Assembly (NCBI GenBank): GCA_015350385.1
Contig: WNKI01000002.1
Coordinates: 610,006 to 674,005 of the forward strand
DNA from: Aculops lycopersici
Lineage: Eukaryota > Arthropoda > Arachnida > Trombidiformes > Eriophyidae
DNA length: 64,000 bases
Direction of reading: 5' to 3'
Both the position numbers and the translations under genes were made by a program. Of the stretch, positions 37,901 to 46,289 are shown piece by piece. The notes under the pieces were generated by a model. The model was not told the origin of the DNA. It made no database searches and saw only the letters and a program-made list of their open reading frames with translations. Each line of letters begins with the position of its first letter. Positions within the stretch are counted from its first letter, which is position 1.

Positions 37901-38045
37901 ACTTTTTGTCTCAAAAGTCACACAGGATCAAGCGAAAGCGATGGAGATCAAGCAGCAACAACAAGGATCAACAATAACGCGACCGTTTAAACCGCCGCCG
38001 CCCGTCAAGCCAGCTAAGTTGGCTTTGGCAAGCAGAGTGCAGTGA
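16965..38045 (+). CDS. Anks1: ANKS1 (Odin)-type ankyrin-repeat / SAM scaffold protein, with a 13.6 kb first intron
   Basis: Four coding exons: 16965-17107, 30721-35599, 35721-36260 and 36369-38045. Junction phases match (2/1, 0/0, 0/0), giving about 2412 residues. Exon 1 encodes the family N-terminus (KEQLLLEASRLGDLKQLE), and exon 2 continues at once into ankyrin repeats (TGFTCLHHAALNGH, SSALHLAAWAGN, ESPLDLACLNGRL). Ankyrin repeats lie at about 60-240 and 422-530, split by a Ser-rich insert. A very long Gln/His/Ser-rich region follows, then a SAM domain at about 1959-2023 (VRDWFASN...ASGFDSLKF...LEAIGILDESHR). The tail is Pro/Lys-rich (PPPPVKPAK). Such proteins are cytoplasmic scaffolds for receptor tyrosine kinase and Eph signalling. 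The C-terminal PTB domain and second SAM of ANKS1A are not recognisable. A Caskin relationship is the alternative. Two lipase genes on the other strand lie inside intron 1. Confidence 0.85.
17108..22885. other. First part of ANKS1 intron 1, no gene seen
   Basis: The intron begins with GTAAGT at 17108. Open frames here lack ATG starts or resemble nothing known. It contains a TC dinucleotide tract near 21650-21668, an AAATTC-type repeat near 22844-22862 and a strong inverted repeat at 20561-20598. Enhancers or non-coding exons cannot be excluded. Confidence 0.45.
20561..20598. repeat. 16-17 bp inverted repeat able to form a hairpin
   Basis: The left arm at 20561-20577 and right arm at 20583-20598 are reverse complements apart from one unpaired C. 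The loop is 5 bases (TGATT). A further CTGG/CCAG pairing lies outside at 20554-20557 and 20606-20609. It sits inside the ANKS1 intron. Confidence 0.7.
22886..25444 (-). CDS. Secreted pancreatic-lipase-family protein with PLAT-like C-terminus, nested in ANKS1 intron 1
   Basis: A single-exon gene of 852 residues on the minus strand, ATG at 25444. It starts with a signal peptide (about residues 5-33), then a Ser/Ala-rich, probably amphipathic segment. The lipase domain spans about 115-475: HGF (oxyanion region), GHSLG with the nucleophile Ser287, LDPAGP with Asp310, and CAHSYSH with His414, a complete Ser-Asp-His triad. Cys-rich segments follow (MAYRCVSYAAFKAGECGFC). An acidic linker (about 500-560) leads to a C-terminal region from about 575 with the pattern of a PLAT/LH2 lipase domain. 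It is likely an extracellular lipase or phospholipase A1. It is about twice the usual length of the family because of the acidic linker and long C-terminus. Its nearest neighbour upstream is a paralogue in the same orientation. Confidence 0.88.
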   Translation of the reverse strand: MRKKMRSINKFSLTMVTVIGILLLAINQPTAKCGFFDSMGSAFESAGSMLKQTTSSVYNAATSIGRSIGRKIQQPTNEVSIMNGRRGSTGRSNSKIAGRSIIMGGSTSSPNKTDAQFDSLCLIQRTPSWSKNPVLHFFSYKKHGPSTYGCQRSIEINLNISSVYNDYDDDDFPQTNGVHDANIMRELIDSGLYNPTGRSYVLVHGFLASWDSDTWMCKVKDMILNATEANVFIVDWSGGSKPLLPIDYSASVANTKFVGQLIADFITELQIKTNQVSASNYHLIGHSLGAHISAYIGYAVGSIGRITALDPAGPCFSVFKDFFTNSEDYRIASKSGYLHSGARRLSPESADIVVALHTDTTFFGLEENCAHFDIFINGGVKQPECSSFNPADRFSSLMSLDLDKAFNFDITCAHSYSHNLLDFIGIPLAGTVFGPGAHRVSGSEFEIFNETCTPMAYRCVSYAAFKAGECGFCATNSSDCVHTGLDFIKEHEDQLLEQVERMEREEAVQMEMDAKSGEGKFENKGEMESDDDNFNDEGESGSSNSSDSDAGDADRMISHHSHGRHFIRSGAGSPTCLYHYQIVIASTANQDPSDRRHFYLQLPLDSGKSSETNNEYSRLVQISHMIDEESRAYSRFSNEHAASVLDKIKLNGIRRGERQQSDRSSRNMNRLGRSGGEATITTTTTSANDQLDFYTALITFQPESPGECPDGVNGKSNAKRDKWYLCKPLDKLQVAHLWSADKDQLNEVQWISLNYMSGLTHEIREKNSFILTRNEAKGIVERDTVSSANRPSIHDLGRSKSPFDHPIATLFQPVDCLVSVLDQSGSGKSNTNLKCRRSASEMKYSIELKPIS
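25445..26750. other. Spacer between the two nested lipase genes
   Basis: No supported gene. A last coding exon of the upstream lipase could lie here, because that frame ends inside a splice-donor consensus. I could not identify one. Confidence 0.4.
26751..29717 (-). CDS. Second pancreatic-lipase-family protein with PLAT-like C-terminus, nested in ANKS1 intron 1
   Basis: A minus-strand frame of 988 residues from the ATG at 29717. A hydrophobic segment at about 43-62 could be a signal anchor, or a signal peptide if translation starts at Met48. An acidic, Ser-rich region precedes the lipase domain (about 250-610). This has HGYLAGYT, the nucleophile elbow AHSLG with Ser430, LDPVG with Asp457, and CSHMRA with His543. 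The elbow begins with Ala rather than the usual Gly. A Ser/Thr-rich linker follows, then a PLAT-like region from about 826. The frame stops with TAA at 26751-26753, inside GGGTAAGTG, which reads as a splice donor, while the paralogue downstream continues past the same LNYMS motif. The last exon may therefore be missing from this model. Confidence 0.83.
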   Translation of the reverse strand: MIGRDKPKMSSQEKDASLFETSEEGRLTNHKQNGSPKVERYSVLVVMLSLSLCFQVISAFNYPTSGSVHEWKPSMVVDSSLDSLLTKDHELNTKPDDDHSVQETGYKESDEQREKLNAKGHLNHENEDTQSDSSGEPTSRPMTERERFAIEILKLLHRQYGGGKAPALNTGNIIGSSNSEEADNGDEEVQKKFDNNNRLPEMSSRQQSQSSMAQLLGALGADGDLKRLIDWAQNSFNLASIGEIATQFVVSKLGGVNCGAVFKPDGEETLVPRFLLFNEHFADVPYELPINPSETECIANGKFDPIRKTVVLIHGYLAGYTLVDGLTNIKNRLLDLNKVVSERTLRAFEMAHESNGSYVLTEDLDVAIRQHKYNVVIVDWFNGANPVPRANYIKAAVNAQVVGQLIARFLSAMVVRCETPAANLQIIAHSLGCHVAGFTGKAMNRAGHRLGKITHLDPVGLCFGRLFSEPKLRLSPDDALDTQAVHVSLNLFDNPLDGAQANFLVNGGRDQIGCGGQSELKNSTSSSVSLLFNSEGEFTPCSHMRALALYEDDLSSNPNQCQLVGYRCPSYEQYLAGKCGHCDTLNNQCRLMSLPPISVAFSKMNISPETINPHQRDVVVEAALSLIQDIYPNGIDKRSSSTSSSSRINEIKKRNDNDSEAGSFPTVTTTPTKSALSQRQRLALAVDKIKMEARNALAEGWTSLATGDVGHRTHLSQLSEKFKNRKSISSSKNNDNPSQYSDEIPSMPTSVQPPPPTREETRVMRLQTEATMTATTSTLAPSVEQPASRFQADRPDIDLVPMPLGGQKPPPGSLLGPLYYLGTGPITPFCVNYYQLRILISEPRLQRMIVSNRLAPNKLASNRPATSAALGNPFNRQQNSFINKQAQRISASTGRSILHMTVKLVDSSGHFFKGFTLKENARQLQRVHDGVHIGQQARGRDNLVEITMLLNTTETPRRISESIISYYFHGIVLADKMELNYMSNISPG
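29718..30720. other. Last part of ANKS1 intron 1 and promoter side of the second lipase gene
   Basis: No coding sequence seen. It ends with an AAC repeat (about 30688-30708) and the acceptor CTACAG at 30715-30720, just before exon 2 of ANKS1. Confidence 0.5.
30688..30708. repeat. AAC trinucleotide repeat at the 3' end of ANKS1 intron 1
   Basis: Tandem ACA/CAA triplets just before the splice acceptor at 30720. Confidence 0.7.
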
Positions 38046-38151
38046 TGAAAGATAGGAAATATCTTTTAACACAACATTGTTTTTGTTTTTCTTACCTAAA
38101 AATGCGACAGTAAAGGCTAGATTTGCAAACAAATTTCGATTGATTTGACTC

Positions 38152-38838
38152 TCATTGATTGCGACCAGATTTTATTGATATTTGACCATCAGCTTGACCC
38201 TTAAGCTCAATCTTATCTCCACCGGACATGATGCTAAAGTTGAACTCCCGCTCGTTTAACAAAATAGAGAATATGTGACTTTTCATGTCGGGGAATCGCT
38301 CAAAAACGTTTTTCAACTCTTCCTCTTTGTCTAGAGTGTACTTGATTCTATTATATAGATCTTGTAAATCATTACGCTCATGTATAACATCCTTACATTC
38401 GGAATATAGTGGACTAGCTTTATGGGCGACGCATTCATATAGCGACTTTAGCGACAAGACATCACATAATGTCGAGTCGGCGGCAGTGAGGAGGTTTTTG
38501 CACTCGTTTCCTCGATGGATAATATCTTCAAGTTCATCATAGAACATCTCGATGATATCATTTGGCTTCCATGTGCATTTTAGCAATCTAATCATGTGAT
38601 TGTCTGAGTGACTCGTGCGATTTGTTGTTGTTGTCGTCGTCGTAGACGCTGCCGCTGTCGTCTTGTTATCTGAATCTAGGCATATTGTCGGTTGATCTAG
38701 AAGCGTCGGATTATGTTCGTTTTGCTCGCTTGGCTCCCTCTCTAGACTTGCAATGATCTCTCGCTGTTTCAATGTCAACTTAGCCGGTCCATTCTGGTCA
38801 TCGAGCCAGTTGAGTACCGACTGGTCTGCGATGGCCAT
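38152..38838 (-). CDS. COG3-like protein, Sec34 N-terminal region only
   Basis: A single-exon minus-strand frame of 228 residues, ATG at 38838. After a Thr-rich stretch, residues about 100-195 resemble the N-terminal (Sec34) part of COG3, a subunit of the conserved oligomeric Golgi complex that tethers vesicles. The pattern is ECKNLL...LCDVLSLKSLYECVAHKASPLYSECKDVIHERNDLQDL, followed by IKYTLDKEEELKNVF. Human COG3 is about 828 residues, but this frame ends about 35 residues after the match with an unrelated polar tail. The downstream DNA on this strand is antisense to ANKS1, whose stop is only 106 bp away. It is either a truncated or partial COG3, a diverged family member, or a gene whose remaining exons I cannot see. 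The resemblance was judged by eye. Confidence 0.6.
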   Translation of the reverse strand: MAIADQSVLNWLDDQNGPAKLTLKQREIIASLEREPSEQNEHNPTLLDQPTICLDSDNKTTAAASTTTTTTTNRTSHSDNHMIRLLKCTWKPNDIIEMFYDELEDIIHRGNECKNLLTAADSTLCDVLSLKSLYECVAHKASPLYSECKDVIHERNDLQDLYNRIKYTLDKEEELKNVFERFPDMKSHIFSILLNEREFNFSIMSGGDKIELKGQADGQISIKSGRNQ

Positions 38839-40374
38839 AGAGTGATTTTAGCTAGAACTTGATTGGCTTGTTTGTTGGCTTGCAGTTTCTCTATCAAGCT
38901 GTCAAAAAGCCGCAAAGCGTATGACGCAAGGATGAGTCGTCGTCGACGATGCGAAAAAGAAAACAAACTCCACGCGGAATTTTGTTTGTTGTGCGTGGCA
39001 CGCGGGACTAGAGCCGCTGGCTGAGTTGAGGGCGTGGCCGTCGGGCAGACAAAGAGCAGCATGGCGAGGGCTTTAGCGAAGCCTGGCGGCGGTGCGCGGC
39101 ACGGCGTGAAATGCTTCGCTTGAAGCGGGCCTTCGAGCTCGCCTCAAAAACGCGCGGTCGGAACGCTACCCATCTCGTTCGAAATTTCACTCATAAGGCG
39201 CACAAGCTGCCACAGTTCTTAAGGAAATCTATCGTGGGTTGTGTTCAAAAATCGAGTAACTGTGCTGTTTTCGCAGAGATGTTCCGCTTACGGGCACAGA
39301 GCTACTCAAGCGCGCTCAATTCAATTCGTGCGTCAGCGCCAGCATCGCCGCCAACGCCAGCCAACTATTCGACAGCCTGCCCAAAGCCGAGAGCGCAGCT
39401 TTAGCACTGCCTAGGCCGCAGCTGCCTTTGACTGTGCTCAAGTCGACGGTGTGCTCGGAAGGCAGCTGGCGGTACTATTGATGCTTGTGTGCTCTAGCAA
39501 CGCGCGTGTGAGAGGCGATCCACAGCCGGGCCAGCGTTGCCAGTGGCTCTCAGCTCGCACTCGCAGAGGGTGAGCTGCCTACCAACGAGCCTACCCGCTG
39601 TTAGCCGCCTAATGCCAAGCGATCAAGTCTTTCTCTCGCTGTTTGAGAGCAGAAGCAGCGGCAGCCGTGGCGCCTACAAGCTCCGCACCGCATTACGCCA
39701 GGCGAAAAAGCGGCGCGCCACCTCTGTCTCTGTGCTATTCGAATGAGACGAACCAAGCACCGCGTTTCTGCTTCGGCGCTTTACTAAAATCCCCAATTCT
39801 GTGAACAATTTTCCTTGCCTAACGCAACCAAATTCATACTATTAACCCCCCAAATTCATCTATATTTCACCCAAAATATATTTATATTAACCAGGATCAA
39901 TATATACACCCAGGTGTATATTTAATTCGAGACTATTTGCCCCAAAAACTATTAATTATACCTGTATTTTAATTTATAAATCACCAAAAAGCTTGCAACA
40001 AACCCACACACAAGCGAGAAACTTACACACACACAAACCCATAGCACACACACAGACTCAAGGAGAAAGCAGTAGCATATATGAGACCATCTATCGAGCG
40101 AAATAGGAGTTGCATCACACAAACGCATATAACATACACACACACACATATCTATCACATAAGCAGCCTATACGCCTCTAGGTTCCCAATATTGTTACCT
40201 AACTACGAGTTCGGCTAAGCTTAGGACCATCAAGGCAGCTACTACTATATTATAGTCAGGTCCTATATACACAAAAATCAAAACATATTATTAGTAACAA
40301 CCAAAAGTTTGTTTACAGTAGAGCGCCGTTTGTACCGCTTAGTTCTCAAACTCGGAATAACTCTATTATTATAG
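38839..40374. promoter_or_regulatory. Divergent intergenic region, COG3-like (-) and ING3 (+), with a GC-rich island
   Basis: About 38985-39780 is clearly richer in G, C and CpG than its surroundings. It is followed by AT-rich DNA (39780-40000) and a CA-rich stretch. Open frames within it lack family resemblance. It probably carries the promoters of both flanking genes and the long 5' UTR of ING3. A 9-bp inverted repeat with a 2-base loop lies at 39902-39921. Confidence 0.45.
40003..40152. repeat. CA-rich microsatellite-like region
   Basis: Several short CACACA runs are interspersed over 150 bases upstream of ING3, the longest near 40133-40148. Confidence 0.7.
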
Positions 40375-42434
40375 ATGTTGTATCTAGAGGACTATTTAGA
40401 ACTCATAGAGCATTTACCACAGGAACTACGTGATAGATTTACAGACATTAGAGAACGCGACTTGCAGGTGCTCAACTCGAACGAACAGCTCAAGGAGAAG
40501 GTTAAGCTTTTCTTTGCTGAGGCAAAGGAGCTAACAAAAGAGCAGCAACAATGTAACTACCAAAAATTATTAGATGAGTACCAGGAGACGATGAAGTACG
40601 CCGATAATAAAGTGCAGATTGCATCACAAATGCACGATATCATGATCAAGCTCATTCAGCGACTCGATACAGAGCTGGAAAAGTTTAAACTTGAACTGGA
40701 GGCTGATCATGCAGGCATTACAGAGGAGTTGGAAAGAAGATCTTTTGAGTTGGATGCTGAAAGTAGATTCGAAGAACCAATCAACAGGCATCTAAACAAT
40801 GGCCTAAGTCAACTCAATCACTCATCGTCGACTAGCTCGGTCTCCAAACTGGCTAGTAAAGATGGACGTCGTAGTATTGAGCACAAACAACATCAACGTC
40901 GCCACCATCCATATCACAACAATCATGCACCAACAAATGGTTATCATGCTCGAGCAAAATTATCAAACCACGAACACAACTATATCCCAACCAAACATCC
41001 TCAAAACCTCAACCAATACCAACGGCAAGGCAGCAAATCCTTCAATCCCTACATCCGTCACATGCAAACCTCACCAAGCCAATCAGACTCAGTATTCTCA
41101 CCGGGTGGAGCCTCTATCTCGTTGAATGGCGAGATGAATGGCTTTGATCCAATCGAATATGGAATCCACAATCTATCATCATCCTCATCTAGTAACAACC
41201 CAGGCTTTAGAAATTCAACTAATGGCAACAAGAATAACCTACAGAAACAATACGCAAACTCACAATCTAGCCACCATCAGCACTCTGCATTGAGTGCGGC
41301 CTTAGCCTCAAATACATCTCAATTGAATTCAGTTTCAGCCCTGGCTATGACAAATGCGACTTCAGTCCACAACCGGATCTCAAATAACAACATTAAGGAC
41401 AATCATGATTTGATCGACTCAAGTTTGATCAATCACAATCCTTTGGTTGCAGCAGCATCACAAGCGATAGCTGTCACTCAACAGGTTAGACTCGATTCCG
41501 ATCTACGGCACTTCTCTACATCTAATCCCTCACTCACCTTTTCAGTGCATTAATTTCTGCAATACCTACCTTTCCCTATGTACTTTTTCTTTCGATTCTA
41601 GACCAGCTCTTATCATAGATTTTTCTTCCCATCACACTTCATGCAAAACAACAGCTTCAGCAAGGAAGACGAACACCTAGTCTCAAGGCGAGCTATGCAG
41701 CTATCAACGCTGCTGGTTTGGCCCGATCAGATGCTCTGGATACTAGTGGCAGGAATGACATTTCAGGTGGTAATAATCGTAATGCTCTGGCTCCCATGGC
41801 GCAAGATCAACAGGCATTCCGATACAACCAACATGGAAAACTTGCTAACAATTCCAACTCGCGCCCACTCTATGTATCAGTGACGACGAAGTCTGGACGT
41901 CAACCTAAGCGGCCCAAACATCATGCTAGTCATTTATATCCAGACGAATCTCCCACTTCAATCTCATCAGATAATTCAGTGTTTGAGAATAGCGAATCAC
42001 TCTCGAGCATTGATTACATAGAATCTGGAAATGTCTTTGGCCCAACATCACCATCTTCAATCGATTTCTCAGCCAGCGCCAATCAAGTAAATGGAAACAT
42101 GTACCAGCGCGACGAAACCCTATATTGTATCTGTCGTCAGATTTCCTATGGCGAAATGGTTGCCTGTGATAACAAAGATTGTAAGATTGAATGGTTCCAC
42201 TATCAATGTGTTGGAATCACTCAGACACCGAAAGGCACTTGGTATTGCCCAACGTGTAGGGTTAAGATGACCGGCCACCAACAACAAAACAATAACGACC
42301 TAAGCCAACCTCAAACCCAGAAAAAGCGTGGTAGAAAAGAAAAGTCAATGTTCAATTTGGTTAACTCAGTGGACATTGTCCGGTCAAAAGATTTGGGTTG
42401 TGAGCAATCAAAGAATGTTGTATGCAAGCCCTGA
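40375..42434 (+). CDS. Ing3: ING3, PHD-finger subunit of the NuA4/TIP60 acetyltransferase complex
   Basis: Two exons, 40375-41484 and 41655-42434, with a 170 bp GT-AG intron in phase 0, giving 629 residues. The N-terminus MLYLEDYLELIEHLP..LRDRFT is nearly identical to ING3, and the ING helical domain continues to the ELEADHAGITEELERRS segment. The splice point joins a VTQQ/LQQGRRTPSLKASY sequence that matches the ING3 GRRT.SLKASY block, which decided the acceptor. The C-terminal PHD finger (about 525-575) shows the zinc pattern YCICRQISYGEMVACDN, then IEWFHYQCVG and WYCPTC. The family reads H3K4 trimethylation. The linker is expanded with His, Asn and Ser compared with the 418-residue human protein. 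A basic segment (KKRGRKEK) follows the PHD finger. AATAAA is at 42793-42798. Confidence 0.94.
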
Positions 42435-42792
42435 TTACCTACTTTATTGTCATATCAGATTGGGAACAGTGTCAACTATCATTCAAGATTGCTAGTATAC
42501 AAATGGATATTATTTTCAACAACAATACAATCCTTATTGTTTACCTCAATACACGAAAGACTCCTCGGTAGGATCATTTCGAAAATGAAAGATTAGTGCA
42601 TAATCGATCTTGGGACGTTGATGAGTTTTCCAGATATATTTCAACGCGATATTTACAGATCTATATTATGCCAAGTATAAATTAACAGCATACACATTTA
42701 CTATGAGAAAGAGAGACAAACAAACAACTCGGGTTGCATAGTCGCACCCTCTTAATACTCGTGATATATAGACCAACTTGAGGGTTCTTCAA

Positions 42793-42798
42793 AATAAA
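42793..42798 (+). terminator. Poly(A) signal AATAAA of ING3
   Basis: An exact hexamer about 360 bases after the ING3 stop codon, in the convergent gap. Confidence 0.5.
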
Positions 42799-42999
42799 CA
42801 TTGATTTTGACGGGATGTTGTCATTCACATATCGCAACAAACCCCGTCAGCCTGAACACCACATAGGTTCAGGTCAATGAATCGTTCAAGCTACAAACCT
42901 ACCAAGATTTGGAGCAAGCAAACGGAACAAACAGGTGTCCCAAATTTAGAACTCATTATTTTTATCCCGAACGCGGTTGCTAAATAGGAAGTTGATTTC

Positions 43000-43005
43000 T
43001 TTATT
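43000..43005 (-). terminator. Poly(A) signal AATAAA of RASA1
   Basis: An exact hexamer on the minus strand, 24 bases past the RASA1 stop codon at 43029. Confidence 0.55.
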
Positions 43006-43028
43006 GATACATTCATCAAATCACCCGA

Positions 43029-46000
43029 TCACACAGAGGTCGTAGTTGAATTCAAATTATGATGAGCATTTCGTTTCAAGTTTGCATAATATTGCTTATG
43101 TTTTGATAGAATAGTCGATATTGTCAGTAATTTTTTGGCTGCCGCCGAGGAGACAGCTTGTTGCTCCAGTTCCCTAGAATAATTTTCGCAAATACTATGG
43201 ATAATTGCAAGATCATGAGCGGGATCATGAGATTCTAAATCTATACCATGACAGCCCGTACTATTAGTTTCATCACCAGCATTATTGTTCTCCTCCTCGA
43301 TAGGCTCATCAATAAGACTTGGTTCAACAAGCTGAACATTGCACAGCTCATCTATGAACTTCACCATGCCAATCTTGTTTTTCAATATGAATGGATTGAT
43401 TACCTCCATCCAAGATTCCTGGAGTTGATTTGAAAGATCAAAAGGAAAGAACCGGAAGTTAGTAAGAGTTTATTGAGAGATAAAGATGTGAGTTGATGCT
43501 TGGGTTATTAAGCTGATACTAACTATCTGCGGAGAAAGGATGAAGGCCAGTATGGAATTTGTTTGGACTGAGTAGTGGTAAATGTCTTGGTTTTCGAATC
43601 TATTGAAAGGATATGCCGCATAGTCGTCTAACGTTGAGAGCACTGACTGGGCAAGCGAGTTATTGTTGGCGTTTGACTGTTAAAATTGCGAGTACAAGCA
43701 GAAGTTAGTTGTCAAGATTGAAGCCGGTTAGGGAGCTTTGTTGCTGCAAGTTTAGTAGAGTGTCAGGATGTCAGAAATGAAGATCGATCTACTTACCTTA
43801 GAGGTCTCGACAAGATTTGCAAGGCTTTGTAAGCATTTGGCCACAAGTGTCAAGTTTCTGACTGCATTTTCGCTCGGAGTTTCATTTATGAGATTGAACT
43901 GTTTGGGATTCAAGATTGTGGGACATATGAGACGGAGGAATAGGAAGCTGCTTATTACTTGTGTTCGGATCAGAGGCTCGTTCGGCCACCTTTGTTGCAC
44001 TATCTTGTGTAGACAAGAGAGAATGTATCTAACTGAGTGTGGATAATAACTAATAGAGTCGTAAATATTTCCAACTAGATCATCAAGGAGATCTAATAGA
44101 TTCTGTAGGTTCTCACAAGCTTTCTGTGATACGTTGTGCGAATCCAATTTAGAGGGATTCAATTCGCAGCAAATCTTGTCGTCATACAGTTTTTTGATTG
44201 GTCCCTTCAAACACTTACGAAGCGCGTCTTGACAGAGAGATCTGAGAAAGGATTCTAGTAGAGCTGTTGTCAGAGTGCTCGTCCTAAAAAGAGTGGCTGT
44301 ATCCGGCTCTAAGGCTGCTTCTCGTTCGATCAATTTAGATAAGATTCTCACGCTCATCTTTTTATATCTAAAAATATTCGACAGCGATCTTGCTAGTGTG
44401 AGGTGATCTCGATGGCAGAGTTGGCCGAGCAGGGATATGATTTCGATATTTGGATCACATACCAGATCTTCTAGAGTTGTGTACTGGGGTAGAGCCATGA
44501 TGATTTCTTGAGATTTGAACATCCGCACTCTAATGAAACCGACCACATCTGACGAATGATTGGATTTAAATTTGAACCATTGATCAAGCTGTTCTGAAGT
44601 GGCGCTGGTGTCGTTCTTATCCAATATTGTGAGATCCAAAGAGAATTGAGGTAGGTCAGCATTAGACTTGTACTTTTTGCCATTCTGGTAAAGAGTGACA
44701 GATAACGTCTTGACGTCTGCCGGAAGATCCTCAAAGGCGAAGCATCCATCTTCACTGAAAAGTGCATTCGGGCTAGTCTTCACAGAAGTCTTGGCAACCT
44801 TAATGTCTTGATTAAATGATATTAATACGTATGGCTGGTTTATTTTGAGCGATTGTGCCTCGACAAAGTTCAAGTAAACCGAGCGTTTTTCTTCGAATGT
44901 GTCTTCTTCAGAATCATCCATGTCTGGGTTTCTTCTATTGCTTCCAATAGTATTGTTATCTTGAGATGCTGCATCAATAAGATGCCGGGTGATTTTTTTG
45001 TTTGTCTGTAGAGGATATGCAAACTTTCTAATAGAATTAGTCCATCTCTTGAAGGTCGTAGAATCATCATCGCACTTCAAGTAGAAATAGTTACCGAAGC
45101 ATGGCAGACATTTTTCGACTAGTTGGAAACACTGTGGCCAGTCAAACAAGCTCTCGTGGATAAGATACATGTAGGAATAGCTCAAATCAATCAGACCTTT
45201 AGGCTTGGTTTGCTGAGGTTTGTCATAGTAATAGAGGTGTCTATCTCTTGAGTTGAGCACAAAATAATAGTTTTTCCACTTCTTATTGATATCACCCTTC
45301 TTCAAACCCAACCAACCTTTCACGTCGTGACTTAGCTTTTTCTTTGCTGCTTCCCGGCTGATCTTGACTGTGTTGTAAATGTCTTCTGCTTTGTCTCGAA
45401 CTTCGAGAGCTCGCATCGATGTGGACAAGGTAGCTTCACGTAATTGATCGGCTCTTGACATGGTTGTTGTGACAGGAAACTCAAGCATATGGCCTTCAAT
45501 GATCTGCTCGTTCTGGTATAACTCGATGATTTGACCCAAACTATCGAAGAATTTACCACCCATCGTATACCTGTTCTCTTTGTTTCTTACAATGAGGAAT
45601 CTTTGAACAGTGGAGCCAACATGATAGAACAACGTGTAGTTACCTGGCGAATTATCACTTGGCCTGACAAGAAAGCTGCCTGGTCCAGCTTGAGCCAATT
45701 TATTGACTGCATCCGCTTTGCTCAGTTTACCATGAAACCAGGGGTAAACTTCATTCGGGTCGATATCTTCTGGAACTTCTTCGACTAGATTGGAGAACAC
45801 TAAACCAGACTGGCCAGTTTTTACATCACGACACCAATACCAGCCATCGCCAAGGTCATTCTGTAGAATGAATAAGTCACCTTTCTTAAATGACAGTTCA
45901 TCACTCTGAGCTAGTTTGGTATATGGCAGGATACTTATCAAGATTCGGTCATGTGATGTCACGGGCTCCGGCGGAGGCACCGGATATGATAATCTCTCAT

Positions 46001-46289
46001 CGGTCAATAGATCGCAAGTGGTCGAGTAGTATGTGATCAGGTCGGATAGGGAGTCGAATTGCCTGCCACCAATGAAGTATGAGCCGTAAACATTGGTGAT
46101 GCGGAAGTGATTGATACCAGTTCGGCCATAATATGATAATACGTAAGATCCAACTTTTCTATCACTCTCCCGAAGGAGAAAAGCACCATAGTTACCATTG
46201 GCACTTAGTTGTTCCTCGGCCGTCCTCCTATCCAACTTGCCATGATAGCATTTTGTTAATGTGCCATCACTGTTCTCTGTATCGGACAT
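43029..46289 (-). CDS. vap: RASA1 / p120 Ras GTPase-activating protein (vacuolar peduncle type)
   Basis: Minus-strand gene with core exons 43797-46289 and 43029-43418 (both phase 0), giving 960 residues; a possible cassette exon lies at 43524-43676. Domain order is SH2 (about 14-105, FLLRES with Arg40), SH3 (115-172), SH2 (184-273, FLVRPS with Arg209), PH (322-425), C2 (467-590) and RasGAP (about 600-930). The GAP domain has the arginine-finger context TLFRTSTL (Arg669), FLRLICPTILNP and LANLVE. Joining the exons restores LANLVETSKESWMEVINPFI, matching the human order. It turns off Ras downstream of phosphotyrosine receptors. The 180-residue N-terminal region of human RASA1 is absent. The first SH2 starts CYHGKL rather than WYHGKL. 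Confidence 0.95.
43524..43676 (-). CDS. Possible 51-codon cassette exon of RASA1
   Basis: Between the two core RASA1 exons lies an open segment bounded by an acceptor (TTTTAACAG, exon starting at 43676) and a donor (GTTAGT at 43518-43523). Its length is 153 bp, phase 0 at both ends and without a stop, so it can be included or skipped without changing frame. It encodes an Asn/Tyr-rich stretch with a hydrophobic end (SILAFILSPQI). I see no counterpart in human RASA1. Inclusion would insert 51 residues into the RasGAP domain. Confidence 0.5.

Larger units (their letters stand above)
42435..43028. other. Convergent 3' UTRs of ING3 (+) and RASA1 (-)
   Basis: AT-rich DNA without coding signal. It holds AATAAA on the plus strand at 42793-42798 and on the minus strand at 43000-43005. 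Confidence 0.55.
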
